A stretch of 64,000 nucleotides of DNA from Dugong dugon (Eukaryota > Chordata > Mammalia > Sirenia > Dugongidae). The stretch covers positions 50,526,145 to 50,590,144 of the forward strand of contig CM057468.1 in the NCBI GenBank assembly GCA_030035585.1, written 5' to 3'. Below are positions 1 through 10,195 of the stretch, in pieces. Every line of letters starts with the position of its first letter. Position 1 is the stretch's first letter. Made by a program: the position numbers and the translations under genes. The notes under the pieces were generated by a model. That model was not told the DNA's origin and ran no database searches. It saw only the letters and a list, made by a program, of their open reading frames with translations.

Positions 1-713
1 AATTTGGATGCCCTTTATTTCTTTCTCTTGCCTTATTGCTCTAGCTAGAACTTCCAGCACAATGTTAAATAGGAGTGGTGATAAAGGGCATCCTTGTCTT
101 GTTCCTGTTTTCAAGGGGAATGTTTTCAGCCTCTCTCCATTAAGAATGATGTTGGCCGTTGGTTTTGCATAGATGCCCTTTATTATGTTGAGAAATTTCC
201 CTTCTATACCTATTTTATTGAGAGCTTTTATCAGGAATGGGTGTTGGACTTTGTCAAATGCCTTTTCTGCATCAATTGAGATGATCATGTGATTTTTTTC
301 TTTCCTTTTATTTATGTGGTGAATTACGTTGATGGATTTTCTAATGTTAAACCATCCTTGCATACCTTGTATGAATCCTACTTGGTCGTGGTGTAGATGA
401 CTTTTTGTTTATCCCTAGCCACTCTTAAAATTCTCTCTTTATCTTTGGTTTTAGCAAGTTTGATTATGATATGTCTTGGTGACTTTCTTCTGGGATCTAC
501 CTTACGTGGGGTTTGGTGAGCATCTTGGATAGATATCTTGTCATCTTTCACGATATCAGGGAAGTTTTCTGCCAACAAATCTTCAACAATTTTCTCTGTA
601 TTTTCTGTTATCCCCCCCGTTCTGGTACTCCAATCACTTGTAGGTTATTCCTCTTGATAGAGTCCCACATAATTCTTAGGATTTCTTCATTTTTTAAAAT
701 CCTTTTATCTGAT

Positions 714-1191
714 TGTCATGGTTTGAATTACGTCCCCCCAAAAATGTGTGTATCAATTTGGCTAGGACACGATTCCTGGTACTGTGTGATTTTCCTGTAT
801 GTTGTAAACCTGCCTCTATGATGTTAATGAGGGAGGATGGGTGGCAGTTGTGTTAGTAAGGCAGTACCTGAATTACAAGACTGGATAGTGTCCTGAGGCA
901 ATCTCTTGAGATATAAACGACAGAAGTGAGCAGTGAGACAGGGGGACCTCATACCATCAAGAAGGCAGTGCCGGGAGCAGAGCACGTCCTTTGGACTGGG
1001 GTCCCTGTGCTGAGAAACTCCTAGTCTGCGGGAACACTGATGAGAAAGCCGAGAGAGAGAAAGCCTTCCCCTGGAGCTGACACCTTGAATTTGGACTTTT
1101 AGCCTACTTTACTGTAAGGAAAAAAACTTCTCTTCATTAAAACCATCCACTTGTGGTATTTCTGTTGTAGCAGCACTAGATGACTAAGACA
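714..1191 (+). mobile_element. Solo LTR, MaLR-like, inside L1 copy A
   Basis: The insert begins TGTCATGG and ends CTAAGACA (TG...CA ends). It is flanked by the 5-bp duplication CTGAT at 709-713 and 1192-1196. The undisturbed site is visible in the other L1 (about 42235-42250), where the flanks are continuous. The body resembles LTRs of the ERVL-MaLR class, with the ending 'actaagaca' and a 'cacttgtggtatt' stretch near the 3' end. No internal retroviral sequence accompanies it, so it is a solo LTR left by recombination between two LTRs. It is younger than the L1 that it interrupts. Confidence 0.88.
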
Positions 1192-1207
1192 CTGATTTTT
1201 CCTCAAA

Positions 1208-1567
1208 TTAGTTGGTGTCAAGTGCTTTATCTTCAATCTCACTAATTCTGACTTCCATTGCCTCAATTACGCCCCTGTGACTTTCTATTGAGTTGTCTAA
1301 TTCTGAAATTTTATTGTTCATCTTCTGGATTTCTGATTGCTGTCTCTCTATGGATTCTTGCAGCCTGTTAAATTTGTCATTATGCTCTTTTCTAATCTTT
1401 TTAATTTCCTCTATTGCATGTTCTGCGTTTTGCTTAATTTCCTTCCTAATTTCTTGAAGAGTTCTGTGTACTAGTCTTTTGTATTCTGCCTCTGGTAATT
1501 CCAAAAAATTTTCCTCCTCTGGAAAATTTCTAGATTCTTTATTTTGGGAGCTTGCTGAAGCCATCAT
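1208..1567 (-). pseudogene. L1 ORF1 N-terminal fragment (copy A)
   Basis: A 119-residue open stretch begins MMASASSQNKESRN and continues into a charged, heptad-rich region (QEIRKEIKQNAEHAIEEIKKIRKE) typical of the coiled coil through which the L1 ORF1 RNA-binding protein trimerises. The frame stops at 1208, just upstream of the inserted LTR. The C-terminal RNA-binding part resumes beyond the LTR, at about 578-383. The aligned N-terminus in the 36-44 kb L1 begins MASVNSQNKESRN, confirming the identity. It is not expected to be expressed as a functional protein. Confidence 0.85.
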
Positions 1568-2947
1568 GGATTGCCTCTTTATGTGATTTGATATTGACTG
1601 TTTAGTCTCCGTGCCATCAATAAGTTATTATATTTATTTATTTTTTGTTTGCTTACTGTGTCCTAGCTTCTTGTTTTGTTTTGATATGCCCAAATAGGTT
1701 GTTTTATGAGCTAGTTTGATTATTCGCACCTTTGAAGCTCTAATGTCCGGTCACTGGGTGGTTAGATCTGTTACTAGGTATGCGAGCTCAGGAGTCCACC
1801 CACTCCTCCTGTATGGAATCAGCTCAGGTGCCCAGGTAGATAGCCACCAAGTGGGTGGTGTAGGCGTTCACTTATAGTCCTAGACAGGCATGGGTGATTG
1901 GTGTTGGTACAGGCATCTGGCTGCAGCAGGGGGACACACTCTCTGCAAGGCAGGGGGCTGAAGGCAGCCCCCGAGTGTCCAGGAGGAAGGTGTGTCCTTG
2001 TTCCCTAAAGTGCGTAGGTGGGTGGGTTTTGCAGCTGGACTTTGAGCACCTAATGCTGTTGGCTGTAAGGGCTTGGGGGCACCTCTTATCCATGGGACCC
2101 TCTCACAGGTGGTTAGGTGGCATGGGTGGAGCCACCAGTCCTCAGTCCCCTGATGTGAAGACCCTGCTTAATGGGCAGAGCAGTGTCAAACGTCAAGAAC
2201 CTGCCACTTCACAGCTGAAACAGTTGAAGTTAGAGTTCCGGTATATACCTTGTTATACTGCGGTAATGAGGACCTATGCTGTTGAGATGGGCCCACACAA
2301 GTCTATGCAGGGGGAGAAGCACTCAAAATCTGTGGATCCCTTATGCCTGTGCCTAGAGGAGCTGGCAGGTTTTTTTCCCCCTGTTTGTTAATTTGTTCAT
2401 TCTCCAAGGCAGGGAGAATGGCTCTGGGCATGTGACAGATCCTACTTCTGGCCCAGGGGACTCAGCAATTGCTGAAGCCAGTCTGGGATCCAGTGCAGAG
2501 CAGGGAGTGGGGAAATGGGAGAGAGGTTTTTCCCTAAGGGGGGTGCTTTTGATCTGTGCGGTAAGCCGTACGCACATACTTATCTTTCGCCAATGAGGGC
2601 TGCTTCTGACTGGTTCTGGGTGGCTGTGTAGACTCTCTGGTGCTGGGTCTCTCCCGGTGCAGAAAACATGCCTCCCAAGCATGGCTGCTTGCCTGCCTCA
2701 CCGCTCAGCCCCGAGCTGATCAGGCCTGAAGGGCTCAGGCTCTTGCCTGGTCAGGTCTGGCAACTCCTCGCTGCTTCCAAACCATCTCTCCCTCCCCCTG
2801 CCACTCAGTCCGGTTCCTCAACTCTGCCTTCGATGTTCAGGGTTCCCAGATTGCCATATGTAATCAAATCACCTGTTTTTTTCAGGTCTTTGTTGTAAGA
2901 GGGTCCACCGGAAGTGTCTGACTACTCCGCCATCTTGGCCCCGCCTC

Positions 2948-3884
2948 TGTGTAGGTCTTTTGCATCCCTGGTTAGATTTATTCCTAATTTTTTTTGTTTT
3001 TCTTTTATGGGCTATTATAAATGGTATTGTTTTCCTGGTTTCCCTTTCATCATTCTCTTTATTGGTGTATAGGAATCCAACTGATTTTTGTATGTTTATC
3101 TTGTATCCTGCCACTCTGCTGAATCTTTCTATTAGTTCCAGTAGTTTTCTCGTGGAATCTTTAGGGTTTTCTATGTATAGTATCATATTATCTGCAAATA
3201 GGGACAGTTTAACTTCTTCATTATCAGTTTGGATGCCCTTAATTTCTTTTTCTTGCATTATTGCTCTAGCTAGAACTTCCAGCACAATGTTAAATATGAG
3301 TGGTGATAAAGAGTGTCCTTGTCTTGTTCCTCTTCTTAAAGGGAATGTTTTCAGCCTCTCTCCATTAAGAATGTTGCTGGCCATTGGTTTTGCATAGATT
3401 CTCTTTATTATGTTGAGAAAGTTCCCTTCTATACCTATTTTAATGAGAGTTTTTATCAGGAATGGGTGTTGGACTTTGTCAAATGAGTTTTCTACATCGA
3501 TTGAGATGATCATGTGATTCTTTTCTTTCCTCTTATTTATGTGGTGGATTACATTGATTGATTTTAATAATGTTGAACCTTCCTTGCATACCTGGTATGA
3601 ATCCAACTTGGTCATGGTGTATTATTTTTTTGATATGATGCTGAATTCTATTGGCTAGAATTTTTGCATCTATATTCATGAGCGATATTGGTCTGTAATT
3701 TTCTTTTTTTGTAGTGTCTTTGCCTGGTTTTAGTATCAAGGTTATGCTGGCCTTACAGAATGAATTCAGAAGTGTTGCTTCCTTGTCTATATTCTGAAAT
3801 TGTTTGAGTAGTACTGGTATGAGCTCTTCTCTGAATGTTTGGTAGAATTCTCCAGTGAAGCTATCTGGGCCAGGGCTTTTTTTG
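2948..3884 (-). mobile_element. L1 ORF2 reverse-transcriptase fragment (copy C), antisense
   Basis: The minus-strand translation contains RT landmarks: [21 protein letters not shown] (about 3739-3677), a bridge to [13 protein letters not shown], then [18 protein letters not shown] and [21 protein letters not shown]. The catalytic box reads FADN (3198-3187) in place of the functional FADD. Frame breaks near 3615-3540 separate the motifs. It covers only the RT core and abuts the 5' end of copy A at 2947/2948 and an RTE fragment at about 3885, so it lacks both L1 ends. Confidence 0.88.
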
Positions 3885-4365
3885 TTGGATGGTCTTGTTT
3901 TGATCGATGATATTGAACTTTTTCATCTTCTTTTTCCACAAATGTAATGGATTTGATTCCTGTGTATTCCATCCAGTGAGGTCCGCGTGTATAGTCAGTT
4001 TACGTTGTTGCAAAAAGGTATTTACAATGAAGTCATTGTTCTTGCAAAATTCTATCATGCAGTCTCCTTCATTGTTTTTATCACCAAGGCCATATTTTTC
4101 AACTACTGATCCTTCTTCTTTGTTTCCAACTTTTGCATTCCAATCACCAGTAATTATCAATGCATCCTGATTGCATGTTCAATCAATTTCAGACCACAGA
4201 AGTTGGTAAAAATCTTCAATTTCTTCATCTTTCGCCTTAGTGGTTGGTGCGTAAATTTGAATGATAGTCGTATTAACTGGTCTTCTTTGTAGGCGTATGG
4301 ATATTATCCTGTTACTGACAGTGTTGTACCTCAGGATAGATCTTGAAATGTTCTTTTTGATTCTG
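3885..4365 (-). mobile_element. RTE-clade LINE endonuclease fragment, antisense
   Basis: On the minus strand, 4160-3890 encodes MIITGDWNAKVGNKEE, then CKNNDFIVNTFLQQRKLTIH and [19 protein letters not shown]. The GDWNAKVG block is typical of the apurinic-type endonuclease of RTE elements. Upstream (4300-4165) lies a further EN portion with stops. It joins L1 copy C at about 3885, where the translation changes from RTE to the L1 'KKPWPR' segment. It is the only clear RTE endonuclease piece in the window; the other RTE copies keep mainly RT and 3' sequence. Confidence 0.82.
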
Positions 4366-4424
4366 TGGGGTAGGTATTATCATTTCCATTTTAAGGGTGA
4401 GGAAACTTAGGTTTGGAGAAGAGG

Positions 4425-4845
4425 TGTCTTAGTTTCCTAGTGCTACTGTAACAAAAATACCACAAGTGGGTGGCTTTAAAAAACAAAAGTTTATTTTTTT
4501 CATAATTCAGAATCCTAGGAGTCTGAATTCAAGGTACCAGCTCTAGGGGAAGCCTCTCTCTGTCAGGTCTGGGGAAGATCCTTGTCTCTTCCAGCTTCTA
4601 TAGCTCCAAAGTTCCTCCTTTTCTTGGCAATCTTCAGATGGCATCTATCTTACCCTATTTGTGCTTACTTGTCTCTTTTTCTGTGCTGCTCCTCATAACT
4701 CGGTTGGGTTTAGGATACACTTTACACTGATATAGCCTCACTACCATAACAAAGAGAACCTTTTATCCAAACAGGATTAAATCCACAGGTATAGAGGTTA
4801 AGATTTCAACACATATTTTTGGAGGACAGAATTCAATCCATAACA
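4425..4845 (-). mobile_element. LTR, MaLR-like, antisense
   Basis: The left end TGTCTTAG is the reverse complement of the ending seen at 1191, and the right end AATCCATAACA mirrors the start of the LTRs at 56070 and 714. The orientation is therefore minus. There is no convincing 5-bp duplication at this copy (AGAGG versus GAATG), which fits greater age or an altered flank. Confidence 0.8.
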
Positions 4846-5057
4846 GAATGTAGGGGATGGGACTCAAACTTGTCCCTTGTGCCAACTCCAAAATTGTGAC
4901 ACAGCAGAGTCTTCATCAGCTGCTTATTATCTGGGCCCTCACTGACACAGGGACTAGAGGCTACTTTTCTTGTTTGGTTGGTTTTTGGTTTTGTTGATGT
5001 TTTGACTTTTTTGATATGAGAAAGTTAGCAAAAGAAGATGGCTTTCCTTGTATAAAA

Positions 5058-5238
5058 CAAAACCAAACCAAAAACCAAACCTGTTGCTATCAAGTCAATC
5101 CCGATTCATAGAAACCTTATAAGACAGAGTAGAACTGCCGCATAGGGTTTCCAAGGAGAGGCTGTGGATTCAAACTGCCAACCTTTTGGTTAGCAGCCAT
5201 AGCTCTAAAACACTGTATGTACCACCAGGGTCTTGTAG
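5058..5238 (-). mobile_element. AfroSINE (type A), antisense
   Basis: It starts with the A-rich/CCAAA tail in reverse (aaccaaaccaaaaaccaaacc), continues through the conserved 'ttgctatcaagtcaatcccgattcatag' RTE-like tail and ends at the tRNA-like head (caccagggtctt). 'Type A' here means the 'ggagccctggtggcgcagtgg' head family. Confidence 0.85.
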
Positions 5239-5851
5239 AAAGCCAGCCTACTTGAATTCTGAAGTCCCTGTATACACTTTGCCTATTGGCTGCCTAGATT
5301 CCTTGGAGAAACCTCACTGTGAGATGACAGGTACAGTTCTTGGGGCAGAAAAAAGAAGCCTGAAGATTTCAAAATACACTATTAGAAAAAAAAAAAAAAA
5401 AAATTCCACCCCTACTAGCAGTTTGAATAATGTAAAATCTTTCAAGGTGTTAGAGGGTCCCGGGGTGGTAGCAGCTCAACTTCCCAAGCTGTTTTCTCTT
5501 CCAGTCTTCAGACTAACAAATTTATTGTGCTGGTGCTTTTAGCAATCAGTCAAGATTGTATCAGATGCCAAGATAATTTTTCCTTGCCAAGTTGCTTTTT
5601 CCATTGCAATTAGCCTTTTTAAGGACCTTCTCTACCAACAAATGTGTATACAATTCCCAGTCTCCCCCTCCAATTATAACTCAGCTAAGAACATTTATCA
5701 GTAATAATTGTTAAAGATGAAAACACCATCGTCCCTCACTCTATAACCAATTTCTCCATGTTTTCTTAAAAATCCTTTAAACCAGGTGTAGGATTAAGAC
5801 AGGTTTAATTTTTCAGTGGTTTAGTTTGTTTAATAGTATGCATTATATAGG

Positions 5852-6025
5852 TAGCTCTGGTGGCAAAGTGGTTAAAGTGCTCGGCTGCTAAAGATGTGGC
5901 AGTCTGCTTCCGTAAAGATTTACAGCCTTGGAATCCCTATAGGGCAATTTCACCCCGTCCTGTAGGGTCGCCATGAGTTGGAATCGACTTGATGGCAGTG
6001 GGTTTGGTTTGGTTTTGGTTTACGT
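5852..6025 (+). mobile_element. AfroSINE (type A), internally deleted
   Basis: The head 'gtagctctggtggcaaagtgg' is followed by 'ctcggctgctaaagatgtggcag', so the B-box segment has been lost. The tail reads 'cgacttgatggcagtgggtttgg'. Lacking its internal promoter B box, it would not be a transcription-competent SINE. Confidence 0.83.
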
Positions 6026-6159
6026 GTTATATAATCACACAATGAATTATTTAAATGAAAAACAATTTCAGCTCTCTGGGTTGCCACAGGTAGAATCCTT
6101 TATAAAAGCTTTGAGTTTGGCCAACATCTATTTTATCCTCTGAAAGCATTTTTTATCCT

Positions 6160-6480
6160 CTGAAACCCATTTCTTCTTTCCTGGGCAAGAAGATTACCTT
6201 TCCCATCCTCTCTTGCAGCTAGGAGGGACCATATGACTAATATCTGGCCAAAGGAAGGTATGAAAAAGTTCCTAGCCCATAAAAGTTTCTCATGAGTGAG
6301 CCTCTAGCTTCTTCCTTCTCTGCCTGCTAGAGATGTCCATGCCCAGGGCAACCTCAGCAGCTTCTAGTTGCAAAAGGTAAAACCTCCATCAGCCTGGGCT
6401 CCTGAAGGAACAGAGACTACCCTCCTTCACCACCTCCCTCCACAACATGGAACTACCTTAGACTTTTTACATAGTAAAAA
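6160..6480. repeat. Probable ancient interspersed repeat, unclassified
   Basis: The phrases 'tcctctcttgcagctaggagggaccatatgactaatatctggccaa' and following resemble old mammalian LTR or DNA-transposon remnants. No termini or duplications are visible, so the class is left open. Confidence 0.35.
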
Positions 6481-6495
6481 ATAACCTATTGCATT

Positions 6496-6700
6496 TGGGA
6501 GTCTCTGGGTGGTGCAAACAGTTAGTGTGCTCAGCTGCTAACTGGAAGGTGGGTGATTGGAGTCTACCCAGAGGTACCTTGGAAGGAAGGCCTGGCAATC
6601 TACTTCAAAAAAAAAAATCAGCCATTGAAAATTCTATGAAGCACAGTTCTACTCTGATACTCCTGGGATTGCCATGAGTCAGAATTGACTTGATGGTAAC
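6496..6700 (+). mobile_element. AfroSINE (type B)
   Basis: The head 'ggagtctctgggtggtgcaaac', the block 'ggcctggcaatctactt', the 'atcagccattgaaaa' segment and the tail 'agtcagaattgacttgatgg' define the second SINE subfamily in this window. The head resembles a tRNA-Asn-like gene (inference from memory of tRNA sequences). Confidence 0.85.
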
Positions 6701-6772
6701 TGGTATGTATTTATTTATTTGTTTATATTGCATTTGAGCCATTATAACTTAGGGAGATATTTGTTTTATCAG

Positions 6773-7020
6773 TTTTTGTTGTTGTTGTTAGGTGCCATCG
6801 AGTCAGTTCTGACTCATAGCGACCTTATGTACAACAGAACGAAATACTTTCTGGTCCTGTGCAATCCTCACAATCATTGCTACGTTTGAGCCCATTATTG
6901 CAGCCACTGTGCCAATCTACTTAGTTGGGGGTCTTCCTCTTTTGTGCTGAACCTCTACTTTACCAAGCATGATGTCCTTCTCCAGGGACTGATCCCTCCT
7001 GGTAACATGTCCATAGTATG
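6773..7020 (-). mobile_element. RTE LINE 3' end, antisense
   Basis: It starts 'gttgttgttgttaggtgcc', the reverse of the RTE 3' terminus (as at 14112-14166), and extends back into the last coding region (accaagcatgatgtccttctccagg). It is immediately followed by a second RTE 3' fragment in the opposite orientation. Confidence 0.87.
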
Positions 7021-7480
7021 TGCAAATCTGCTGCAAAAGAACCTAAAGTGTTCAAAAGCAAAGATGTCACTTTAAGGACTAAAGTGCGCCTGACCCAAGC
7101 CATATTGTTTTCAATCGCCTTTCATACGTATGTGAAAGCTGGGCAATGAATAAAGGTAAAGACCAAAGAAGAATTGATACCTTTGAATTATGATGTTGGT
7201 GAGGAATATTGAATATAACCATGAACTGCCAAAAGAACAAACAAATCTCTCTTGGAAGAAGTACAGCCAAAATGCTCCTTAGAAGCAAGTATGGCGAGAC
7301 TTTGTCTCACATACTCTGGACTTGTTGTCAAGAGGGAATAGTCCCTGGAGAAGGACATAATGCTCGGTAAAGTAGAGGGTCAGTGCAAATGCGGACCTTC
7401 AACTGAGTGGATTGACACAGTGGCTGCAACAATGGGCTCAAACATAGCAATGATTGTGAGGATTGCGCGGGACTAATGGC
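7021..7480 (+). mobile_element. RTE LINE 3' fragment, sense
   Basis: It begins 'gcaaatctgctgcaaaag' and runs through the segment equivalent to 13640-14100, including the region encoding the 'AFELWCWRR'-type motif (mutated here). It stops near 7480, before the usual 3' terminus. It pairs head-to-head with 6773-7020. Confidence 0.85.
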
Positions 7481-7504
7481 AATCCCATGTGTATCAGTGT
7501 AGAA

Positions 7505-7765
7505 CCTGTAGGCTGCTTCCTCTGTTGTGGAGAGTCTCTATAGAACAGTGCTTAAAAGCACAGATGGTGCCAAACTATCTGGATTCAGATCTTGACTCTC
7601 TCCCCAGCTGAGTGAGCTGCTCAGCTTGGTCTCAATGTCCTTGTCTGTAATTTGGACTCTCAAGAGAGAGTTGTGAGGATTAAACGAGCCAATCAATGCA
7701 TGTAATGTACTCAGAACCATGCCTGGTGGCAGCAGATAAAGAGTACTATATAAATATTAGCTGCT
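7505..7765 (+). repeat. MIR SINE
   Basis: The order 'gagtctctatagaacagtgctt ... ttgactctctcc ... agtgagctgctcagc ... ttgtctgtaatttgg ... gaggattaaacgagccaatcaatgcatgtaatgtactcagaac' matches the MIR layout (tRNA-like head, conserved core, L2-like tail). Confidence 0.65.
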
Positions 7766-7778
7766 GTTACTATTACTA

Positions 7779-7992
7779 AGGAGTCCTGGTAGCGCAGTGG
7801 TTAAAATGCTCGATTGCTAACTGAAAGGTCAGCAGTTCAAAACCACCAGCAGCTCCTCAGGAGAAAGATATGGCAGTCTGCTTCTTAAAGATTTCAGCCT
7901 TGGAAACCCTGTGGGGCAGTTCTACTCTGTCCTATAGGGTTGCTATGAGTTGCAATTGACTTGATGACAGTGAGTTTGATTTTGGTTTTTTG
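7779..7992 (+). mobile_element. AfroSINE (type A) with 13-bp target duplication
   Basis: The element lies exactly between two copies of GTTACTATTACTA (7766-7778 and 7993-8005). The head, 'agcagctcctcaggagaaag', 'tggggcagttctactctgtcctatagggttgctatgag' and a T/G-rich tail are all present. The perfect duplication marks it as a relatively recent insertion. Confidence 0.92.
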
Positions 7993-8005
7993 GTTACTAT
8001 TACTA

Positions 8006-8261
8006 TCTTCCTCAAGCTTTGATTAAAAGGCATTGAACATGACAAAAAGCTACTAACTCATGCAATCTCAATAAGGAGTGGTAACCTTAACCTATCTAGA
8101 GTACTGGAGCTTGGGGAGGGCAGGCAGACTTCATGAACATGCTGGCTATGAGTTCTTAAGGTTAATGCTCTAGATTAGAAAGCAATAGTCTCTGATAACA
8201 AGTCAGAATTATTGCTGTACAATTTTATGAGGACATAGAATCAATAGGAAGACATAGAACC
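8006..8261. other. No feature seen
   Basis: Apparently unique DNA between two SINEs; no open frame or repeat recognised. Confidence 0.5.
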
Positions 8262-8436
8262 AACAGAAGCCCTGCTAACCAAAAGGTCAGCGGTTCAAAA
8301 CAACCAGCGGCTGCTCTGCGGGAGAAAGATGTGACAGTCTGCTTCTGTAAAGATTTCAGCCTTGGAAACCCTATGGGGCAGTTCTACTCTGTCCTATAGG
8401 GTTGCTATGAGTTGGAATTGACTCATGGGTTTATAG
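8262..8436 (+). mobile_element. AfroSINE (type A), 5'-truncated
   Basis: It starts within the head ('gctaaccaaaaggtcagcgg') and keeps a clean body and tail to 'gttggaattgactcatggg'. Confidence 0.83.
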
Positions 8437-8559
8437 AACCAATAGCATAGGTCAAAGGTCTTTTGGCAAGGCTTGGACAGTGATTCTTAGTTTCTTTCAA
8501 TACTTAATCACTTTGGCAAGGCAGGGGACCCAAGGGGACCACCACTCTTGATCATTTCT

Positions 8560-8825
8560 ATTCATTCATTTATTCAACAACTATTAACTGTGCACCTACT
8601 TTGTGCCAGGCACTGCACAGGTGAGTAAGACCCCACAATCTAGTTGGAGAAACAGAGGGATTCATTCATTAATTCAATAATTATTTGATGAGTATCTACC
8701 ATGTATCAGGTACTGTGCTAGATGTTGGGTATAGTGAACAAAACAGACAAAAGTCTCTGTCCTCATGGAGTTGAATTCTAGGGAAGAGAAAGATAGTAAA
8801 TAAAATAAGTATTATATTTGTCATC
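8560..8825. repeat. L2-type ancient LINE fragments
   Basis: Two successive segments start 'attcatttattcaacaact' (about 8563) and 'attcattaattcaataatt' (about 8661). Each is followed by 'ctactttgtgccaggcactg' or 'ctaccatgtatcaggtactg' and a 'gtgaacaaaacagacaaa' block, the familiar composition of L2-associated repeats. Confidence 0.6.
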
Positions 8826-9276
8826 AATCTATCAGATGATGATAAGTGCAAAGAAGGAAAACAAAGCCAGGAGGGTTCCTGTGGGTGGGTGGGTAGGTTG
8901 CACTTTTAATTTGGGTAGTCAAGGAAGACTGTACTGAGATAAGTACAGTGCTATCTAGAGAAAGGCACAAAGCACAGGGCAGCCCAAGGGAAAGCCCACC
9001 TGGCATCCCTACCCTACTCTGCCTCTTTCCCTGATCCCTTGAAGGCAAATACTCAGTACTCTGAGTGTAAGTTCTCTGAAGGTGGAAATTTTGTCTCTTA
9101 TTCATTGCTTCTGGCCTAGTAGAGAACATTGCACAGAGATGATACATAAATATTGACATAAATAAAGATGTGATATTCAAGTCAATCAACAAGCAATATT
9201 TGAGCATCAACTATCCTCAAATTCACTTGTTCAGTACTGAGCACCTAGTATGTGAGAATTGCTGTGTCTTGCCCTC

Positions 9277-9488
9277 AAGGAGCTTAACCAGCTGCTGTGG
9301 AGTCAACTCCGACTCATGGTGATCCCACGTGTGTTAGAATGGAACTGCGCTCCACAGGGTTTTCAACGGCTGATTTTTTCAAAAATAGATTGTCAGGCCT
9401 TTCTCTTCTGAGGTGTCTGTGGGTGGGCTGGAACTTTCAGCCTTTTGGTTAGCAGCCAGGCGTGGTTAATTTTGCACCACCAAGGTAT
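9277..9488 (-). mobile_element. AfroSINE (type B), antisense
   Basis: The tail reads 'gtcaactccgactcatggtgatcccacg', followed by 'ctccacagggttttcaacggctgattttt', 'aggtgtctgtgggtgggc' and the tRNA-like head end 'gcaccaccaagg'. Confidence 0.83.
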
Positions 9489-9599
9489 AGTGTACATGAA
9501 TTATTAATTAGTATTAGGACAAAAGTGTGGTGACAGTCACACAGCAAATCCAGATACTCACAGACGAAGGCATTAGGGGCCCCTGTAGGCTAGAGAAAG

Positions 9600-9811
9600 G
9601 AGCCCTCGCGGTGCAATGATTAAGTGGTCAGCTGCTAACCAAAAGGTTGGTGGTTAGAACTCACCAGCTGCCTATTGGAGAAAGATGTGGCAGTCTGCTT
9701 CTGTAAAGATTACAGTCTTGGAAACCCTATTGGGCAGCTCTACTCAGTCCTATAGGGTCTCTATGAGTCAGAATCCACACAATGTTAACAGGTTTGCTTT
9801 TTCTGGTTTTG
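9600..9811 (+). mobile_element. AfroSINE (type A) with 15-bp target duplication
   Basis: It is flanked by exact GTAGGCTAGAGAAAG copies at 9585-9599 and 9812-9826. The body is complete from 'gagccctcgcggtgc' to the 'ggtttgctttttctggtttt' tail. A further SINE starts at the base after the right duplication. Confidence 0.92.
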
Positions 9812-9826
9812 GTAGGCTAGAGAAAG

Positions 9827-10195
9827 ACCCCTGGTGGCACAACATTCAGGTGCTGGGCTGCTAACTGGAAAGGTTGGTGGTTGGAACTCACCCAACAGCT
9901 CCAGAGGGAGAAAGGCCTGGCCACCTGCTTCCATAAAGTTTGTTGTTGTTGTTTGCCCTTCAGTCGATTCTGACTCATAGACACGCTCTCAGACAGAGAA
10001 TTGCCCCCACAGGGTTTCCTAGGCACTCAGCTGCTAACGGAAAGCTTGACGGTTGGAACCCACCCAGTGGTTCTTCGGTAGAAAGACCTGGTGATTTGTT
10101 TCCGTAAAGATTATAGCCAAGAAAACCCACGGGGGCAATTCTGCTCTGTCACATGGGGTTGCTATGAGTTGGAACGGACAAGACGGCACCCAACA
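9827..10195 (+). mobile_element. Compound AfroSINE: type A copy broken by a second SINE
   Basis: A type A head and body (9827-9938) stop at 'ccataaag'. A reversed SINE tail fragment (about 9939-10021: 'ttgttgttgtttgcccttcagtcgattctgactcat') follows, then another forward type A copy (10021-10195) ending 'acggcacccaacaacgg'. Three SINE pieces are therefore stacked, next to the copy at 9600. Confidence 0.8.

Larger units (their letters stand above)
1..2947 (-). mobile_element. L1 LINE copy A, antisense, internally deleted and LTR-interrupted
   Basis: Read on the minus strand this is a 5'UTR (about 2947-1570), ORF1 (about 1567-383, broken by the LTR at 714-1191) and then, abruptly, reverse-transcriptase sequence of ORF2 (381-1). 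Comparison with the full-length L1 at 36430-44038 shows that the C-terminal part of ORF1 is joined directly to ORF2 RT-domain sequence at about 381-383, so roughly 2.4 kb is missing. The element runs off the left edge of the window. Its 5'UTR is the same type as that of the 36-44 kb copy. No intact reading frame remains, so it is a dead copy. Confidence 0.9.

Noticed and set aside
1894..2391. A 165-codon plus-strand frame
   Set aside because: It lies antisense within the L1 copy A 5'UTR. The same region in copy B does not keep an equivalent long frame.
2869..3615. A 248-codon reverse-transcriptase gene as a host or retroviral gene
   Set aside because: It is the L1 ORF2 core with a broken catalytic box and no retroviral gag or env nearby.
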